A stretch of DNA of 64,000 nucleotides from Haemaphysalis longicornis (Eukaryota > Arthropoda > Arachnida > Ixodida > Ixodidae): the NCBI GenBank assembly GCA_013339765.2, contig CM023449.1, positions 222,713,992 to 222,777,991 on the forward strand, read 5' to 3'. Both the position numbers and the translations under genes were made by a program. The notes below the pieces were generated by a model. That model worked only from the letters and a program-made list of their open reading frames with translations. It was not told the DNA's origin and made no database searches. Each line of letters starts with the position of its first letter. The first letter of the stretch is position 1. This document shows positions 45,223 to 58,500 of the stretch, piece after piece.

Positions 45223-45659
45223 GTACGGGCCTCAGCCTTTCTGTCTAGCCTTGCGTGCTACCCAGGGCCAAGTTTTCCGCAAATAAAGATTATTATTACT
45301 GTTATTAATATTATTAACGCTGGCCCACATTCGGCAACATTGCTGCAACGTGAAAAAAGCGTGAAGATGCGCAACGTTGCCTATCGGTTTGTAAACGTTG
45401 CATGAATGCTGCTGAATGCGTCGGACGTTTTTCCCACATTCGGTATCATTGTCACCACGTTACACAACATTGGCAACATGGCAGAAACGTTGCGGCGACA
45501 ATTTGTGCTACTAGGGACGGTACACGAGCCTGTTGTGCTGCCCAGTTTCCAGCTCAAGAAAGTTTGCATTTCAGTGTCTGCCCTCAAAACTGCAGCGCTG
45601 AAAAATTGACGGCGTTTCTGGACGGTTCAGAGTTTGATGGTATCGTCCACAGTATGTAT

Positions 45660-45995
45660 TAATCTATGTTCCCACAACAATATGAAGACACACGCCCCTT
45701 CTGTCGCCAAGAAAAAGGCACCTTGCGACACGTGATTGCAGAGTGTACGTCACTCAAATCCCCCATCCCACAAATCCCATCCCCAACCAATACCCCCCTA
45801 CCTCATTCCCCCAAAGAGCGATGGGAGATTCTATGGTCCAGCCCCGCCGCAACGACCCACGCGGCCCTAGTGGCCCGGGGCCTGGAGGTGCTGGCCGTTT
45901 ATGGGCCCTGTGAATAAGGGACCACCCCGCCGGAGGCCGCCTCAACGGTGACTTCAATGGCTCAAATAAAGTTGTATCTATTTATCTCATCTCCA
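45660..45995 (+). pseudogene. LINE ORF2 C-terminus and 3' end
   Basis: The frame reads RPFCRQEKGTLRHVIAEC, a zinc-knuckle like that at 34870 (CKYCQEPGTLRHIIL) with its first Cys lost, then RWEILWSSPAATTHAALVAR, GLEVLAVYGPCE and stop at 45915. CAAATAAAGTTGTATC follows at 45964. Only the last part of the element is present. Confidence 0.75.
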
Positions 45996-48620
45996 GTGAA
46001 AGCGTTGGCTTTTTGCTCAGAATCAAATGAAACGTAGAGGAGGAGATGCCAGTACGCCTGCATGATGGGTGATCGCGGTTCAGCCACGGTTCAGCGCACT
46101 CATGGAGGCATGAGCGCACTCAACCACGGCGCTCATGCGAAGAAACGAACTGTAGCCCCGTAACTTTCTCTCCATTGCCGCAGAAAGTTGTCAAAACTAA
46201 ACACAAAAACGCGTGCGACACGCGCACGCTAGTTCTACCACTTCGACCACAAACAGCGGAACGCAAAAAAGAAAAAAGAAAGAAAGAAAAAAGAAGCGGG
46301 GCACATGGCGCTGCAATCGGGCTCGAGGAGTGCGAACAATTTCAAAAATTATTCGCGCTAGAAGTACGGATAAGTACGGTCCCGATTGTCCTCAAACAAC
46401 GCTCCTGCAGGTGCGCACTGTCGTGGGGCACGGTTAACCACGCCAGTTTCCGGAGAAGCCTTAGTGCGTGCTTACTGAAGATGGTATAAGCTTTCATTTT
46501 TTTCATGGCAGTGCATGAGGCCCATACCATAGCCGCACGACGGGAAGATTGGTCAGTGACAGCGCCGCCGCATATTTCACCGCTACCGCGACTCGCGAGT
46601 CCCAACGTTTTGGGACGTCAGTTAAAAATCAGTAGTTAAAAATGTAAAATTAACCAAATTTTAAATAATACACTCATAAAATTTACATTATTTTTGTATT
46701 TTATTATTTTTCACAATTTTTTAAGGAAGCAAATGGGTGAACACATTTTTTTGCCAGGAGGGAGCACCACAAGTCATTCTACGAGCAGGAGATTTGAAAA
46801 GGCAGGCAACGCAGGGAAGAACGAAGAACGTCAGTTGCGCGTGCCGTTCCGGTGGCTTATGTGTCTTTCGTAGAGGCAACTCAGCCCTAGTTCGTTTCTC
46901 TGGTATAACTGGTATAACCAGGGGGATGAAACTTCGCCGTTTTTCTGTCCCGTGACTGCAGCGATCCTAACGTTTGGGGGCTGTACTACATGCGAGCATA
47001 AATTAACGTTGTTGTTGCATCTTATATTTAATACTAGGTTAATTATTAATTATGAGGTTTTTAATATGCAAGCAAACTTAAAAGTTGCAGTTCGAGATTG
47101 CGAAAATACGAGCGCCACCAGCAGTGGAAAACAGGAACCGCGCCTTTCGGCTTCGCACCGCTGAAAAGGGGCGTTTCTTGTCGCGCCCATAGGTATGCTA
47201 CGATCCACGGTGTTCCGAGGGCCGTTTTTACCACCGTAAAGTCTGTTTCATCGAAACAGACGCATGAATGGATTCACGCCGTCATCACAGATCGTGTTGT
47301 AGTGAGTGGTGTCAAAATTCTTCACGCCAGGCCGGCATAAACTTCTTTTGGATCCCGGCGGACGAAAGGTACGGTCTGCATGCTGCTTGTTCTGCTTTTC
47401 TACGCTTGCACGAGATAGCAGGATGCGGTTGCAGCAGTAGCTGTATAATTTAAGTGAGCATGCATGTGCACTATCTATTTATTACATTCTGATTGTCTCC
47501 TTTGACTCTTGTCTGAAGCATGAAATGCGCGGCAGAGCATCTGGTAATTAATCCAATCACAACATTAGCTACACACGTTTGTTTATACGTGCGTTATTGA
47601 TTTAATGCGTTTAGATCGTGTGTTTTGCATTTTAGCGCAAGTGAATGCGCGGTATGGAGCAAAGTGTATATGAGGCAACATATACAATAACTAATGGAAC
47701 AGTGTGAGCTTATCTGCACTATTTTTATTGTCTTTTGATTGCCTGCGTTTAGTTTGTTTTCGTAGCATGCGTTGCTGTTATTATTATTAATATTATTGTG
47801 ATTATTATAATTATTACCAATATTATTGTTATCGTTATTTTTATCAGCCTGTTTATGTCCACAGCTGGAGGAAGGCATCTCCCATACACTTATGCATCAA
47901 AGGGTGGGTCCGCAGGTTCATATCGTGTTGTTAGCACTAGGTTAACTAAGTAGTGACTACATCAATTATTTTATTGCGTTTCAATTGTGTGTTCTGTGTG
48001 TTTTGCATTTTGTCGTCACGTGAATCAACGGCACATAGCAGAATCAATTTGTAGCAATAACTATAGAAAGTAAGCAATTACTTTATATGTTTATATTACA
48101 ATCATAACTATAATTCCGCCACTTATAATTTATAATTTAACCTTCAGTTCCGTGCTTGCAGTTTCAGCTTTAGCACAAGAACGATCGATGTATTCACAAG
48201 AACGCAGTTACAGCTATAAGCCGATAAATAATTAGTCAATGCAGGCTTAACCTTTGCTAGGAATTTATTAGAAGTTTTGAAATAAGGTTTTTATAACCGG
48301 TTAAATTGCAGCGCCCGAGAAATACCTGATGAATACATAGGGCGCCAAAGTATATGTATGCATGAATAATTGCTTAGCGATTCTGGTGTGGGATGGCTGC
48401 TTTTGTCTGCAGAAGTGTATTTTGGATTAGGAGGAAAGGTGGGTCGTTGCCACCGAACATTATCAGCGCACAAATAGAAAAACGTATCTGCGTCTCTTAA
48501 TAATAAAGGCTGTATTTAATTTAAAATTTGCCTTTACGATTGGTCACAAGTCGTATTTGTAGCCAAAATCAATTTAAGAAAGAAAGATTCCTAATATATC
48601 AGATAACGTTTATTTCGAAT
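45996..48620. other. no gene seen; AT-rich with ATT runs
   Basis: Holds an irregular ATT/AAT microsatellite at 47777-47831. TGTTTTGCATTTTAGCGCAA near 47621 recurs diverged near 48000, an old duplication. A frame near 47330 (INFFWIPADERYG) faintly recalls the RNase H WIPAH box but is too short to call. Confidence 0.5.
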
Positions 48621-48985
48621 ACAGATGCTAGTTGAAAGCAGCAATAAAGCTAGTATTCATGCTAACCCAAATATACACACGTGCTTGATGTTCCAGATCT
48701 CGCGTTTGGCTTCAGTGTGCGAGAAGGCAGAACCTGGCTCATGTACCACCTCGACAGATCTACAGCAGCTACCGGCTGTATCCTGCCCATTTCACCACCA
48801 GAGACTACCAGGACCTTGGACAGACAAGGCACTGGACAGATATGCACTGGCTGGATACCTAATTAGCATGCGGCCATGTGCCATACACTTTTGTTTGCGA
48901 CTAAAAGCGTAAAATATCCAAGTTGTGTTTTTACTGTATGAATGGTACATTTAGCAATAAAAATGAAAATACCTGTACTCTTCAT
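48620..48985 (+). other. unassigned frames with a downstream AATAAA
   Basis: Overlapping frames at 48625-48912 show no known domain. CAATAAAAATGAAAATACC at 48955 could be a polyadenylation signal. It might be the last exon of an unrecognised transcript or chance. Confidence 0.2.
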
Positions 48986-49652
48986 CCTTGTCTAGATTGT
49001 GTGTACTAACAAACCAAAACAACGTCGTAGTTAGAATAAGTGGTGCAAAAGAAGTGGACGCGTAAAACTTTCATACAGTCAGAACAAAACAATTGCCCTT
49101 TCGATAATGTGGCGGGCTGCTGCAATAGGAGAAAGGTCGTGCGCTGGCCATCTGAATATTCTTCCACTCGCTCAATTTACCTTCCATGTGCGTCCCCATT
49201 GAATTGGCGCTAATTTGCCCCCACCCCCCACCCCGCTCGGCTTTTCAGTCCTCATCAAGATGGCGTTTCCCAGTGCATGTCTGCAACACAACCGCCATGT
49301 TTTTAGTACCGCCCCCAAACACCAGGGGTTTGTCCGGCGCTTCGATCGAATATCGCGTCCCATGCAAGGTATAGGAAGTTTCACTCCCCTGGTATAACTG
49401 CCAGTCGCCAGCTCCTGTGCAGCCCAACTGCTGTGGTCCGTCGAACGCAAGGTAAGGAGCGAGCATTTCCGCGTTCCCTTTGCGGCTTTCTTTGACCAGC
49501 TAGTCTGCGCGACCATAGGGACCTCCCATGTGAACCAAAGCCGCAAGCTTTTATTATTATTAGTATTATTACGCAAGTACGCCCTTCGGCATAAACTAAA
49601 TGTAGTCAAGTACTCCCGTCTCCGCAATAAAGTCCAGGGTTCCAACTTTTTT

Positions 49653-49916
49653 AAAAAAGGGGCGTGTTTCGAAACGACGGGGTAGCGCCATGCAAATGCA
49701 TGTGTTCTTGGGTGGGGGCAGTCGCTGCGAGTTGTTTCAGAACGTGAGGATACCTGCAGAAAAGCACTTTGGCAAGGGCGCAGAGCGACACCCCCTTTGC
49801 GCCCTTGCCACAGTGCTTTTCTGCATCCTGACGTCGCGAAACAACTCGGAGCGACTGCGCCCACCCAAGAACACGTGCATTTGCAAGGCGCTACCCCGTG
49901 ACGCCCCTTTTTTTGG
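49653..49916. mobile_element. palindromic foldback element, copy B
   Basis: Same core as copy A (GCCATGCAAATGCATGTGTT at 49687 and its inverse ending at 49890), with longer arms: AAAAAAGGGGCGT and CGGGGTAGCG on the left match CGCTACCCCG and ACGCCCCTTTTTTT on the right. Confidence 0.85.
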
Positions 49917-50520
49917 AGAATTGGGCCCCAGGAGGGGCCGGTATTGGGGACCGTGCGTTCAGCGGCGAAGGTCAGGTCGTCGTCCTGGGTGGTACCAGAG
50001 GGCCCTCATGTGACGAACTCGTGCTGCCTGGAGTCCCGAGCATGTCCCCAGGAGGTGGTCCAGGGTCGCTTCAGTGGCAGGGACTTTACAGAAAGGGCAT
50101 GTTTCTGAGGGAACGTTCCGTGCGTCCTCCGTGAGGCCTTTGTCGCCGGGGTCAAAGCTGCGCCCACGCAGATTCGCCGAAGCGCTACCTCTTCTCGGCG
50201 GGTTAAACCGCCAGGAAGGTCCGACGCACGCGAAGGAAGAAGGGCACGCGTGGAGCGCCGGAAAGACTCCTTGTGAATGATGAAGGGTGTCCAACTTTGC
50301 GACAACTGTAGCAGGGGTAGCGGGCTAGTCGTCCTCTTGGAATGGCAGGCTGCGTCAGTGTGTGTGGGCAGGTGTCGAATGTCTATCCCACAGAACTCAC
50401 AAGGAACACGGAATTGAGTTCACAATGCGATGCAATTCGCAGGTCATAGGTCAAGTTGAGCGACTCGGCGACGCGTTGGAGCTCGTGCACCACGAGCATG
50501 GAAGCGTCTTCCTTGCATGC
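49917..50520 (-). pseudogene. LINE ORF2 C-terminal fragment (zinc knuckle)
   Basis: The minus frame contains GSASANLRGRSFDPGDKGLT and CPFCKVPATEATLDHLLGTC (C-x2-C, H, C spacing as in LINE C-termini), then SGLQAARVRHMRAL. It is the same family as the plus-strand piece at 44775-45010. The upstream part is frameshifted. Confidence 0.7.
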
Positions 50521-50529
50521 CTAGTGCTA

Positions 50530-52422
50530 AGACCCTGAAATATGGGCTAGGGCCTTGCAAACGTCGCTACAACATCTCTCCCTGTTACGGCGATATGGCC
50601 GCGTCACAACGCGCAGTAAAGCAGTCTGTCTTTATTTTTGCCCAACCGGCCCAACAGCTACCGCTCACTGGCTAGCCAGAATCACTGTTATTCCTTGCTT
50701 TGGTGGGGGTTTTGTCCAGACCAAGATCGCGGTTAAGAGGTAGTCATCGCTGAAGCTACGTCGGGTCATCTGTAATTATTAATACTAAGTCATAATTCAG
50801 TCTGGCCAGTTGGCGAGCAGTTTGGCTGGTAAGGCAAAGACGGACTGTTCTCACTTTGAGTTGTGAAGTGACGGCGTGACACTGAATTACCGGAGAAGGG
50901 GAAAATTTGGCGACGCTTACGAGGTCCCACCCGCACCGCTTGCCATACCAAGAAACCGCTGAGCTATACCGTCTGAGCAGACCAAAGCTCATGCTGACGA
51001 ACAGCTTTGCGACAAGTACTAAAGCAACCTAACTACGCAGCTTTTTTTGTGTGTGTGTGTGCGACGAGAAAATGCCTCTATTTGATGCAAATTTTATGTA
51101 TTTCGAGGTACACATGTCACAAAGGTGACATGTGCTGCCTTCACGAACACGGCTTACAGAGATTTGCTTTGGCCACAGCCCTTTCATGACAACTTGGCAA
51201 GGTAGAAAGGTAATTAGTTATGATAATGAGTCATGTTTGGTCCAATGTGATTTTCCTGCCAAATATGGTGTGCAAGTCTGTTTTGTAGTTTTTACTTCGC
51301 AAGATGCCGGTGTGCAGTTGAAGGTACTGTTGCGAAAGACGAACTGTGGCATTCCACTGGGAGTCACCGAAGCCAAATACGGTGGCAAGTACTGGGAGCG
51401 AAGCGCATTGCTTGTTACTTTGTGCCTTATGATATGCGGCTGCACTAAGCTCTTTTTTAAGATTGTACTTGATGCTAGTCAATGGAGCATTCTATTTGTA
51501 CGGCGGTGAGCTTGCTTAGGGTGAACTTGGAGCACATGGCCGCCGGTACTATCGGAGCAGCCTACCGTGTGATGCGCGAAGCAGCACGCATGCGCTCTAC
51601 GTGTTGTGCAAGGCTATGCTTTCCACGTGCTTCGCGTCGTCTGCTAACTTCATCTTGCGTGTAGCGGTGGGGCAACTGGCCGCTGTATAAATAACTGGAA
51701 TCTGCAAGGAAAATGTTCGTGAGTGAGCGGTTATTCATTCATTAGCTTGAATGCAATGCAATCAGTTCGTTACATCGCAACCTGCCAGCTTGCTTCAAGC
51801 AGACTCGATAAAGAGATGACACTCATTTAAATAGCACTTTATTTTTGTGGTTGCCACTGAAACCGAAGGAACACATGCGCACAATGCTTATCAGACATAG
51901 ATTGAGAACGTGTAGTGAATCGAGGTTGTAGTGCCCGAGCTTCCTTTAAGGGGGAAAAGCACCTTATTTTTATTAGGCATGTCCATACAAAAATATCGGA
52001 TTCGAGGTTCAAAGCGAGACACCATGGAGATGACACGCAGCATAGCAGAAGACGAACAGACGCTCCGATGACGCGATGCGCACGCTGAAGGCATAGCCTC
52101 GCTCGACACGCACAGCGCATGCGTAATGCTTTGCGCAGCCCACGGTGGGCCGCTCTGATAGTACCGGCGGCCATGCGCTCTCATGTTCACACTAAGCGAG
52201 CTCACCACTGTGCATGCACACGTCTTGCATAGAGCTACTTTCACAAACTGTTCTCTACCAGTATGAATGGAAGTCAAGATTGGGGAACAGACTACGCATT
52301 TTTCGCCGTCCCCATTTGAGCTTTTGTGGCAGTTGTGCTTTTTGCTCAGCATTGCACTAGCTGAAATGAAATTTGTTTGGTGCCATTGCAAAACAGTGCC
52401 ACGTGCTCGTCCGTGTTTCCAG
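50530..52422. other. upstream region of the kinesin gene with an inverted duplication
   Basis: Two stretches of about 150 bases, 51493-51640 and 52052-52207, are inverted copies sharing GCCGCCGGTACTATC and GCATGCGCT. A short hairpin ACATGTCACAAAGGTGACATGT lies at 51112. The kinesin promoter and any 5' exon should be here but cannot be placed. Confidence 0.55.
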
Positions 52423-52430
52423 ACTCAAGC

Positions 52431-52545
52431 ATGGCACAGTCGGTGAGGCCGTACAAGGACTCCGCTGAGTCTGCCCTGACGGTAGATGAGGACTGTCTTC
52501 CGCCGGCGGACTCGCTCCGTCAAATCGTGCTCAACCTCACCACCA
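52431..52545 (+). CDS. kinesin exon 1 (start codon)
   Basis: ATG at 52431 is the first in-frame ATG and has a purine at -3 with G at +4 (AGCATGG). It encodes 38 residues and one base of the next codon (MAQSVRPYKDSAESALTVDE to IVLNLTT) before donor GTGAGT. A possible acceptor CCGTGTTTCCAG ends at 52422, so a non-coding 5' exon may lie upstream. The N-terminus is short and acidic, as is usual before a kinesin motor. Confidence 0.75.
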
Positions 52546-55500
52546 GTGAGTCTAGGGGTGACGTGATGTCGAGGGAAGGTTCTGATTTGGTAAAGACTGC
52601 TTATCTGTGCAGAGGCAGTGTTTTCTAGTCATATGCCCAGTTTGAAATGAAATTTGCTGCACTTTGGTGCATTGGCTGGTGATTTGCGGAGTAAATTTGT
52701 GGAACAAATTTGTGTCTGTGTCAGATGATTTGTGGAGCAAATTTTTGAGTTTGTTCAAAAAAAGAGGGAAAAACACGTAAGCGACTTCATCGGAGTCTTA
52801 TGAGTGGCGGCATTGTGTGATTTATTCCATGCAATACGTATTCTACCATTTTATGGGTGTCTAGAGCCTTAGTTTATCTGTAACGGGCAGCAAAAGAGAA
52901 ACTGGATGTTCCATTCACTGTTTCTGCAGCAAATATTGTAATGACAATGATTGCAATGGTTATTAGTTGCAGCTTTACCCTATTACCCACCTGAAAAACT
53001 TGATTTTTTACCCATTCCATGGCTGATTGGTATTACCTTGTGGTTGTTATGTGTTGTACAAGTTAAACATACCATCTAATTGTCATGGTTAGCCCTCCTG
53101 CACTCGCCAGTGTGTCGTCATAGCCAGCATCATTATACTGGAAGGGAGGATGGTGTGGAGGGAACTACTTCGAGTGCGCTTCTTGGGTAAAAAGCATTCC
53201 ACCTGTCCAATTCCACAGAAAAGAACATGTCCTAGTAGTAAGGCTGTGTTCTGTGTAGCTGGCATTACTGAGACACAAGTTTGTCCATGACTGCTGCATC
53301 CTCGGATAGTGTAGTCTGCAAGGGACAGCACGGGTAGTTTGATCGAGCCTTTGAAAGGCAGTTGTTTCGAGATTGGCGAGCTGAAAATGTCTTTCTGTAA
53401 AACTTGCTCCACCTGTGGGGGATGAGTATTAAGTGCAGAGCACTGTAGGGGCTTGCCTTGTCGTCATAGCTCGCTCGCTGGACAGAAGTAGAGCCACGCG
53501 GTGTTCCGTCGTCGTGGCGTAATTCAGAGGCTTCGAAAGCCAAGTGGTTATATTTAGTCACAAGCGTTCGAAACTCGTGAACCGCTGACGCTTGTCGTAC
53601 ATCTCCCCGTTGTATAGCTCAAACAAAAACTGCAGGTACATTTAGGCAGAATATACGTAGTTAACCGGCAGCGCCTGTGTTTATTTAGTTAGGACCCGCT
53701 CGTTGGGTTGGTTTTTACGATATAGTAAGCAAAAAAAAAGTGGCAGTGCAATGCTGGCCCATGCAGGAGGAAAAGCAAGCACAAAGAACACTACTCCCAC
53801 AGGTGGTTTCAGGCAGGGGGTGCGCAAGCACTGCGAAGGAGGGAAATTTGAAATGCTTTGGGTGGTAGCACTGAGCAGATAACGGCCCCACAGCGCATTA
53901 TGGCGAGTCACTGCTCTGAACTTCCGACAGCTTTCACATTGAGTGGAACGGCTCTAATTTTTAGACCAGCGAGACACTAGAAGCCAGAGTTTGTTTACAG
54001 CATCAAAACTGACTGAAGTAACTGTGGAGGCAGTGATTGCCAAATTCACTGCTCTATGTTCTGCACAGGTTCGGCACTAAATGTATACGTCCGCCTGCGC
54101 CCTCGGGTGGGGGGCAAGCCCTTTTCCAACCCGGCCATAAAACCGCGAAGTGACACCACGGTGGAGACCACGACTGCCACCGCCGAGCACCAACAACAGA
54201 AGCGTTTCTCTTTCACAAAGGTAAGGGTGGCGGCTTGCGATGGTTTGAAAACTGTGGGTTTTACGCTCTTCTGGTCCATTACTTATTCTGCAAGCCCTGT
54301 GCAGTAATAAGTCAAAGCTGAGAACATTGCAACTCTACTGTTACCGATTTGAGTACATGACGCATACACACACGTCTCTTAGGTTTTAGTCTCTTCGATG
54401 CACTCTGATACGGGGCACCATCTGTTAGTGCCACTTGTAACGGCAACCCAATGCCTAGTTTGAAAACGAGCCTAGGTACTCCGGTGGTACGAGCACCTGA
54501 ATGGCAGTACGTGTGCATTTGCATGCTATTACTATGCAGGCGTGCGTATGCACTTTCATTTGAAAACCTCGAAAAAAAGGCAATCGTATTCACGGCTCAA
54601 CAGACGAGCTTGCGTAGCGCAGCGTTCCTATACGTACACTTGAAGGTAATAGGCACGTGACTGTGTTGAATGTGCAATACCCATCGCAACCGCCACCGGC
54701 GTCGCGATTTGGCAGCTTCGGAATGTCGGCACTGCTTGAATTATGCCTGTACATTTACAATTGTTTATGACGTATGAAAGTTAACAGACAAAGATTGTGC
54801 ACGTTCCCTGATAGCTTGCGTGCGCACTTCTCATTCTGTTGTCCCTCACGCGACTCTTGACATAAACGGCAACTGAGTGGATCTGCCATCTCTGCTGGAC
54901 GACTGATAGCCTCATTTTTTGGTTTACAAAATTATTTTAAAGGTACTGCCCCAGAGACTGCCTGTTTATTCGTTTTCTGGGATGTCAATCGGATCTATTT
55001 AGACCAACGTCGGTTTTTGTGTCAGTGTCCCTTTAACAGAAAAGAACTGTATTTACAACCTTTCACCGGCGGAACATGTCCAATAGACCTTTCCCGGAAA
55101 GTGTGCGCGCAGCCCCCAAACGGCGGCCGCCAAAGCAGCCTGGGAACTGTGAGCGCCCAGGCAGCCGCCGCCGCTGCGCCCGGACCGCTCTTCGTGTAAG
55201 CTCTACCGTGCCAAACCGTGCCGTGCGCGACAGCGCCTGTGGAGGCAGCATTTGTTGACGGTGCAGCTTCGCGTTTAACATTTGTGTGGTTCATGCAGAA
55301 CATCTGCTATCCTGGACAGCTGTTTTGATAACTGGCTTCTTTTTTAAAACTTCAGCATTCTTACCACAGCCCGCATTTCTTCAACAAAACTGCTGCATTT
55401 TGGGGAGTTGCAGTGTGTATCCCATCGATTCATGCTACACTGTGTGTATTTGTTTCAAGTACTGTTGCCTAAGAGGTGGCAAGTCTTATTGTGCAATCCT

Positions 55501-58500
55501 GAGCTCTTTTGCTGTTTTCGGCTGTGTGTAATATGAAAATAGAAATGTTTATTTCAGTCGAAAAAAAAAGACGAGGCAGCTTTAGTATGGTACACAAGTG
55601 CAATAAAAGACGCGTACACTTTTATTCCTTTAGTTTAAAAAAGGTAAGGACTGTTCAGAGGGCGCTAATACAAAACACGCACAGTTGACATTTTGCTTAT
55701 CGATTGATAAGTCGTTCATGTGTGAAGTTGTTCAGGTAGCAACAAATTTTTCATATCTGGTTTGGCTTGTCAGCCATCGCATTTGGGAAAACATACCGCA
55801 GCATTCTCAAGTTCTTCATTTCTCGAATAGCTCGCTCAACGTGTCTCCCCAGGTTGGTGGTCTGCTGTGTGCGTGTTTCCTTCCTCCGTTACTGTCAGTT
55901 GACGCCGACCATTTAACATGCTGGGTCTGTTCAATTTAACGTCAAGTTCACGGAGCTCATCTTCGATCAAGAATCCTGGGTCAGCTATGACGAGCTGTCT
56001 CCTTTGTTTTTACACAGGAAGTAAACCACACCTTAAAGGTAGGAAATAATAATTCCACAATAAGCGACCGAAAAGAACTAGTCGAAATGCTGAATTCACA
56101 ACAGCAGAAACCCCGTTCCTCCAATGCCGCAGGAAACGGGCTGCGGGCAGTCGCTGTCGTTGCAGAAACCGCATCGTTGCCTGCTGAAGCGAAAGTATTG
56201 CTTTATAGCCCTGTTATGCCTTTTGTGCTAAAATTACAAAAATGGGCGTTGATTACTCTGAGCTGACAGGAGTATCTCGACAGTGCTGCATATCACTAGT
56301 TCGTCTTGGATGCCTGGAAGCGAGACGGGCGCTTAGGAGGGCGGCGTTTCGTTCACTTCGCGGCAGCTAGGAAACAAAACATATAAAAAACATAATTTAC
56401 GTTGTGATGCTGGGCTTACCTGTCTTTACCGGAGGACACCTCTCAAAGAAGATCCGGTGTGGAAAAATGGTCGCATACGGTCCATGTAACATTTGCGCCT
56501 GCTCGCATGAAATGGGCTCCACATATCCTGTGATGTTCGGACGGCTCCCACAAAGCGAATCGGCCATCACGACCCTGGCGATTTATCCGGCGAACCCATT
56601 CATTTTTAAGTTTCTTGTCCTTCAGAAACTTGTGCAATGAAACATGCAGGTCTCGTAGCGTATTATTGTTGTCTCAACCGAGCACACAGCACGTTTGTCC
56701 GCCTCCTGCAGCTTCCTTGGCGCCATATCGTCCGTATCGCGTAAACTACAAACGCTAAGGCAGGTTGTAAACGAGTGTAGCTTTACACACGCGGAAATGC
56801 ATCACGAATAACGTGTGCACACGATATGGGCTTCTTCGTTTTCCCACTCGGGTCCCTGCGGGCTGCCGGAAGCAAGAGCTGGTTATTTGTATTTTTCTCG
56901 GGGAGCTCAAGTGTCACATTTGTATTGTATTTTCTCGTGTTGAGCAATTTCTCTTTTCCCGCGGGAAGCCAGAAGCGCGAAGACGCTTTTCAACTGGCCG
57001 CAGCTGGTTCCACTCTGCAAGCTAGCAGACGACGTTGCTAGCAGACGACAAATGGTTCTCATGCGGTGCAGCCAGTTTAAGAAGGATTCGGAGTTTATTT
57101 CTTATTTTGGGTTCTATGTTTTAAAAATGCTTTAATTGATGCGCAACATAACTTTGCAAGCACACCATTTTACTCCACTTAAACTTTGTCCTTTAACGGG
57201 CTCGCTCAGCGCCTGCGGCGCGAGGCGCGACCACCCCCGTCGCCGCTCGCACCGCGCGCGCACGCAGTTCCCATGACGCCTTGCGCGGGCCCGCCAGGGG
57301 AAAAAGCGGCGCTGCAGTTTCTGGAAAGGTCTATTGCCACCATCGTTCCTCATCGCTCTCTTTGCTAGCATTTGCACCGACTTCCTTCTCCTCCAGCGAA
57401 TGGCTTCGACAGTCATTACAGCACTCATCCCTTGCATTTTTTTTTTGTGTGTCTATTCATCATGCTTGCTGCTGGTATTTTGAAATTGAAAGGGTAGGGA
57501 AGTTGACGTTTTGGTCGAACACATAAAAAAAAAATTGCCTCGCGGAAGAGAAATTTTCTAAACTCTAACAAGTTTCAGTGCGCAAAGTTCGAATTGTGGA
57601 AGTGATTACCAGAGATGTATTATCATTCCAGGTGTTCACGGAGCTCACTGGCCAGAGCCAGGTATTTGAGGAGGCCATGAGGTCCCCCCTGGATGCCTTT
57701 GTTGAGGGCAAGAATGTTCTGCTGTTTGCCTACGGTCCCACTGCCAGCGGCAAGACCCACACAATGCAGGGGCCCCTGAAGGATCCCGGCATCGTACCAC
57801 GCACACTCGACCGCCTCTTCAAGCTTCTGGGACCCCAGGTGCCACGTTCTTTTTTTTTATTGTCACTTTCAACATGTGATACAAAAAAACTTCGAAAAAA
57901 CATTTTGGGTCCCATAGCCTGGCTGGCTAGTGTCGGGACCAATGGTTAGACATACCGCACAACTTGGCAAATGGTACCAACAGTGACAAATTGAACTGGT
58001 ACAAATAGATGTACTGCATTACACAAATCCATTGACTCTCCAGAACTGTTTGCAGGGTTTAATAATATTTAGGGCTTTTAAATATAAGGTTCAACGGTAC
58101 TCAATTATGTGGCATGCTCAAATCGAGCAGCCACGCAGGTTCAGGATGCCTATAAGTATGAATTCGTATTTATTTTTGCAAAAATTTGAGTTTTGCCAAT
58201 GCACCGTTGAGCCAATGCACCGTTTGAGCCAATGCACGGTGCAAAAGCAGTTGGAGAGGCAGGGTAACATTTCCTATTCAAAAGACTGCTGTTCGCAGCT
58301 TGTGTCGGATTGTGTCGAGTGGCAGTTGGTTGGATTTTTTTGCACACCAAGTGTGCCCTCAACAGTAGTGCGAGTAAATTATAAGTGCTGAGATAGTGTG
58401 ATTGTCTTCGAAGGAAAAATTTGACATCCACTGAGATGGTGTGATTGTCTTCGAAGGAAAATTTGACATCCACCTCAATGCAGCCGTACGGCTACACAGG

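Larger units (their letters stand above)
55082..57335 (-). mobile_element. probable THAP/DDE DNA transposon relic in kinesin intron 2
   Basis: CAATAGACCTTTCC at 55082 is matched by its inverse GGAAAGGTCTATTG ending at 57335, with GC-rich subterminal sequence and a shared TGGGAACTG on both sides. A THAP fragment and a DDE transposase fragment lie between on the minus strand. A target duplication is not evident, so the ends are tentative. Confidence 0.5.

Noticed and set aside
46342..46605. Minus-strand frame LRLLRKLAWLTVPHDSAHLQ
   Set aside because: No recognised family, no splice sites in phase, and a simple purine-rich run interrupts it.
49172..49864. 230-codon minus-strand frame
   Set aside because: About a third of it is one arm of the palindromic element and the rest has no recognised domain.
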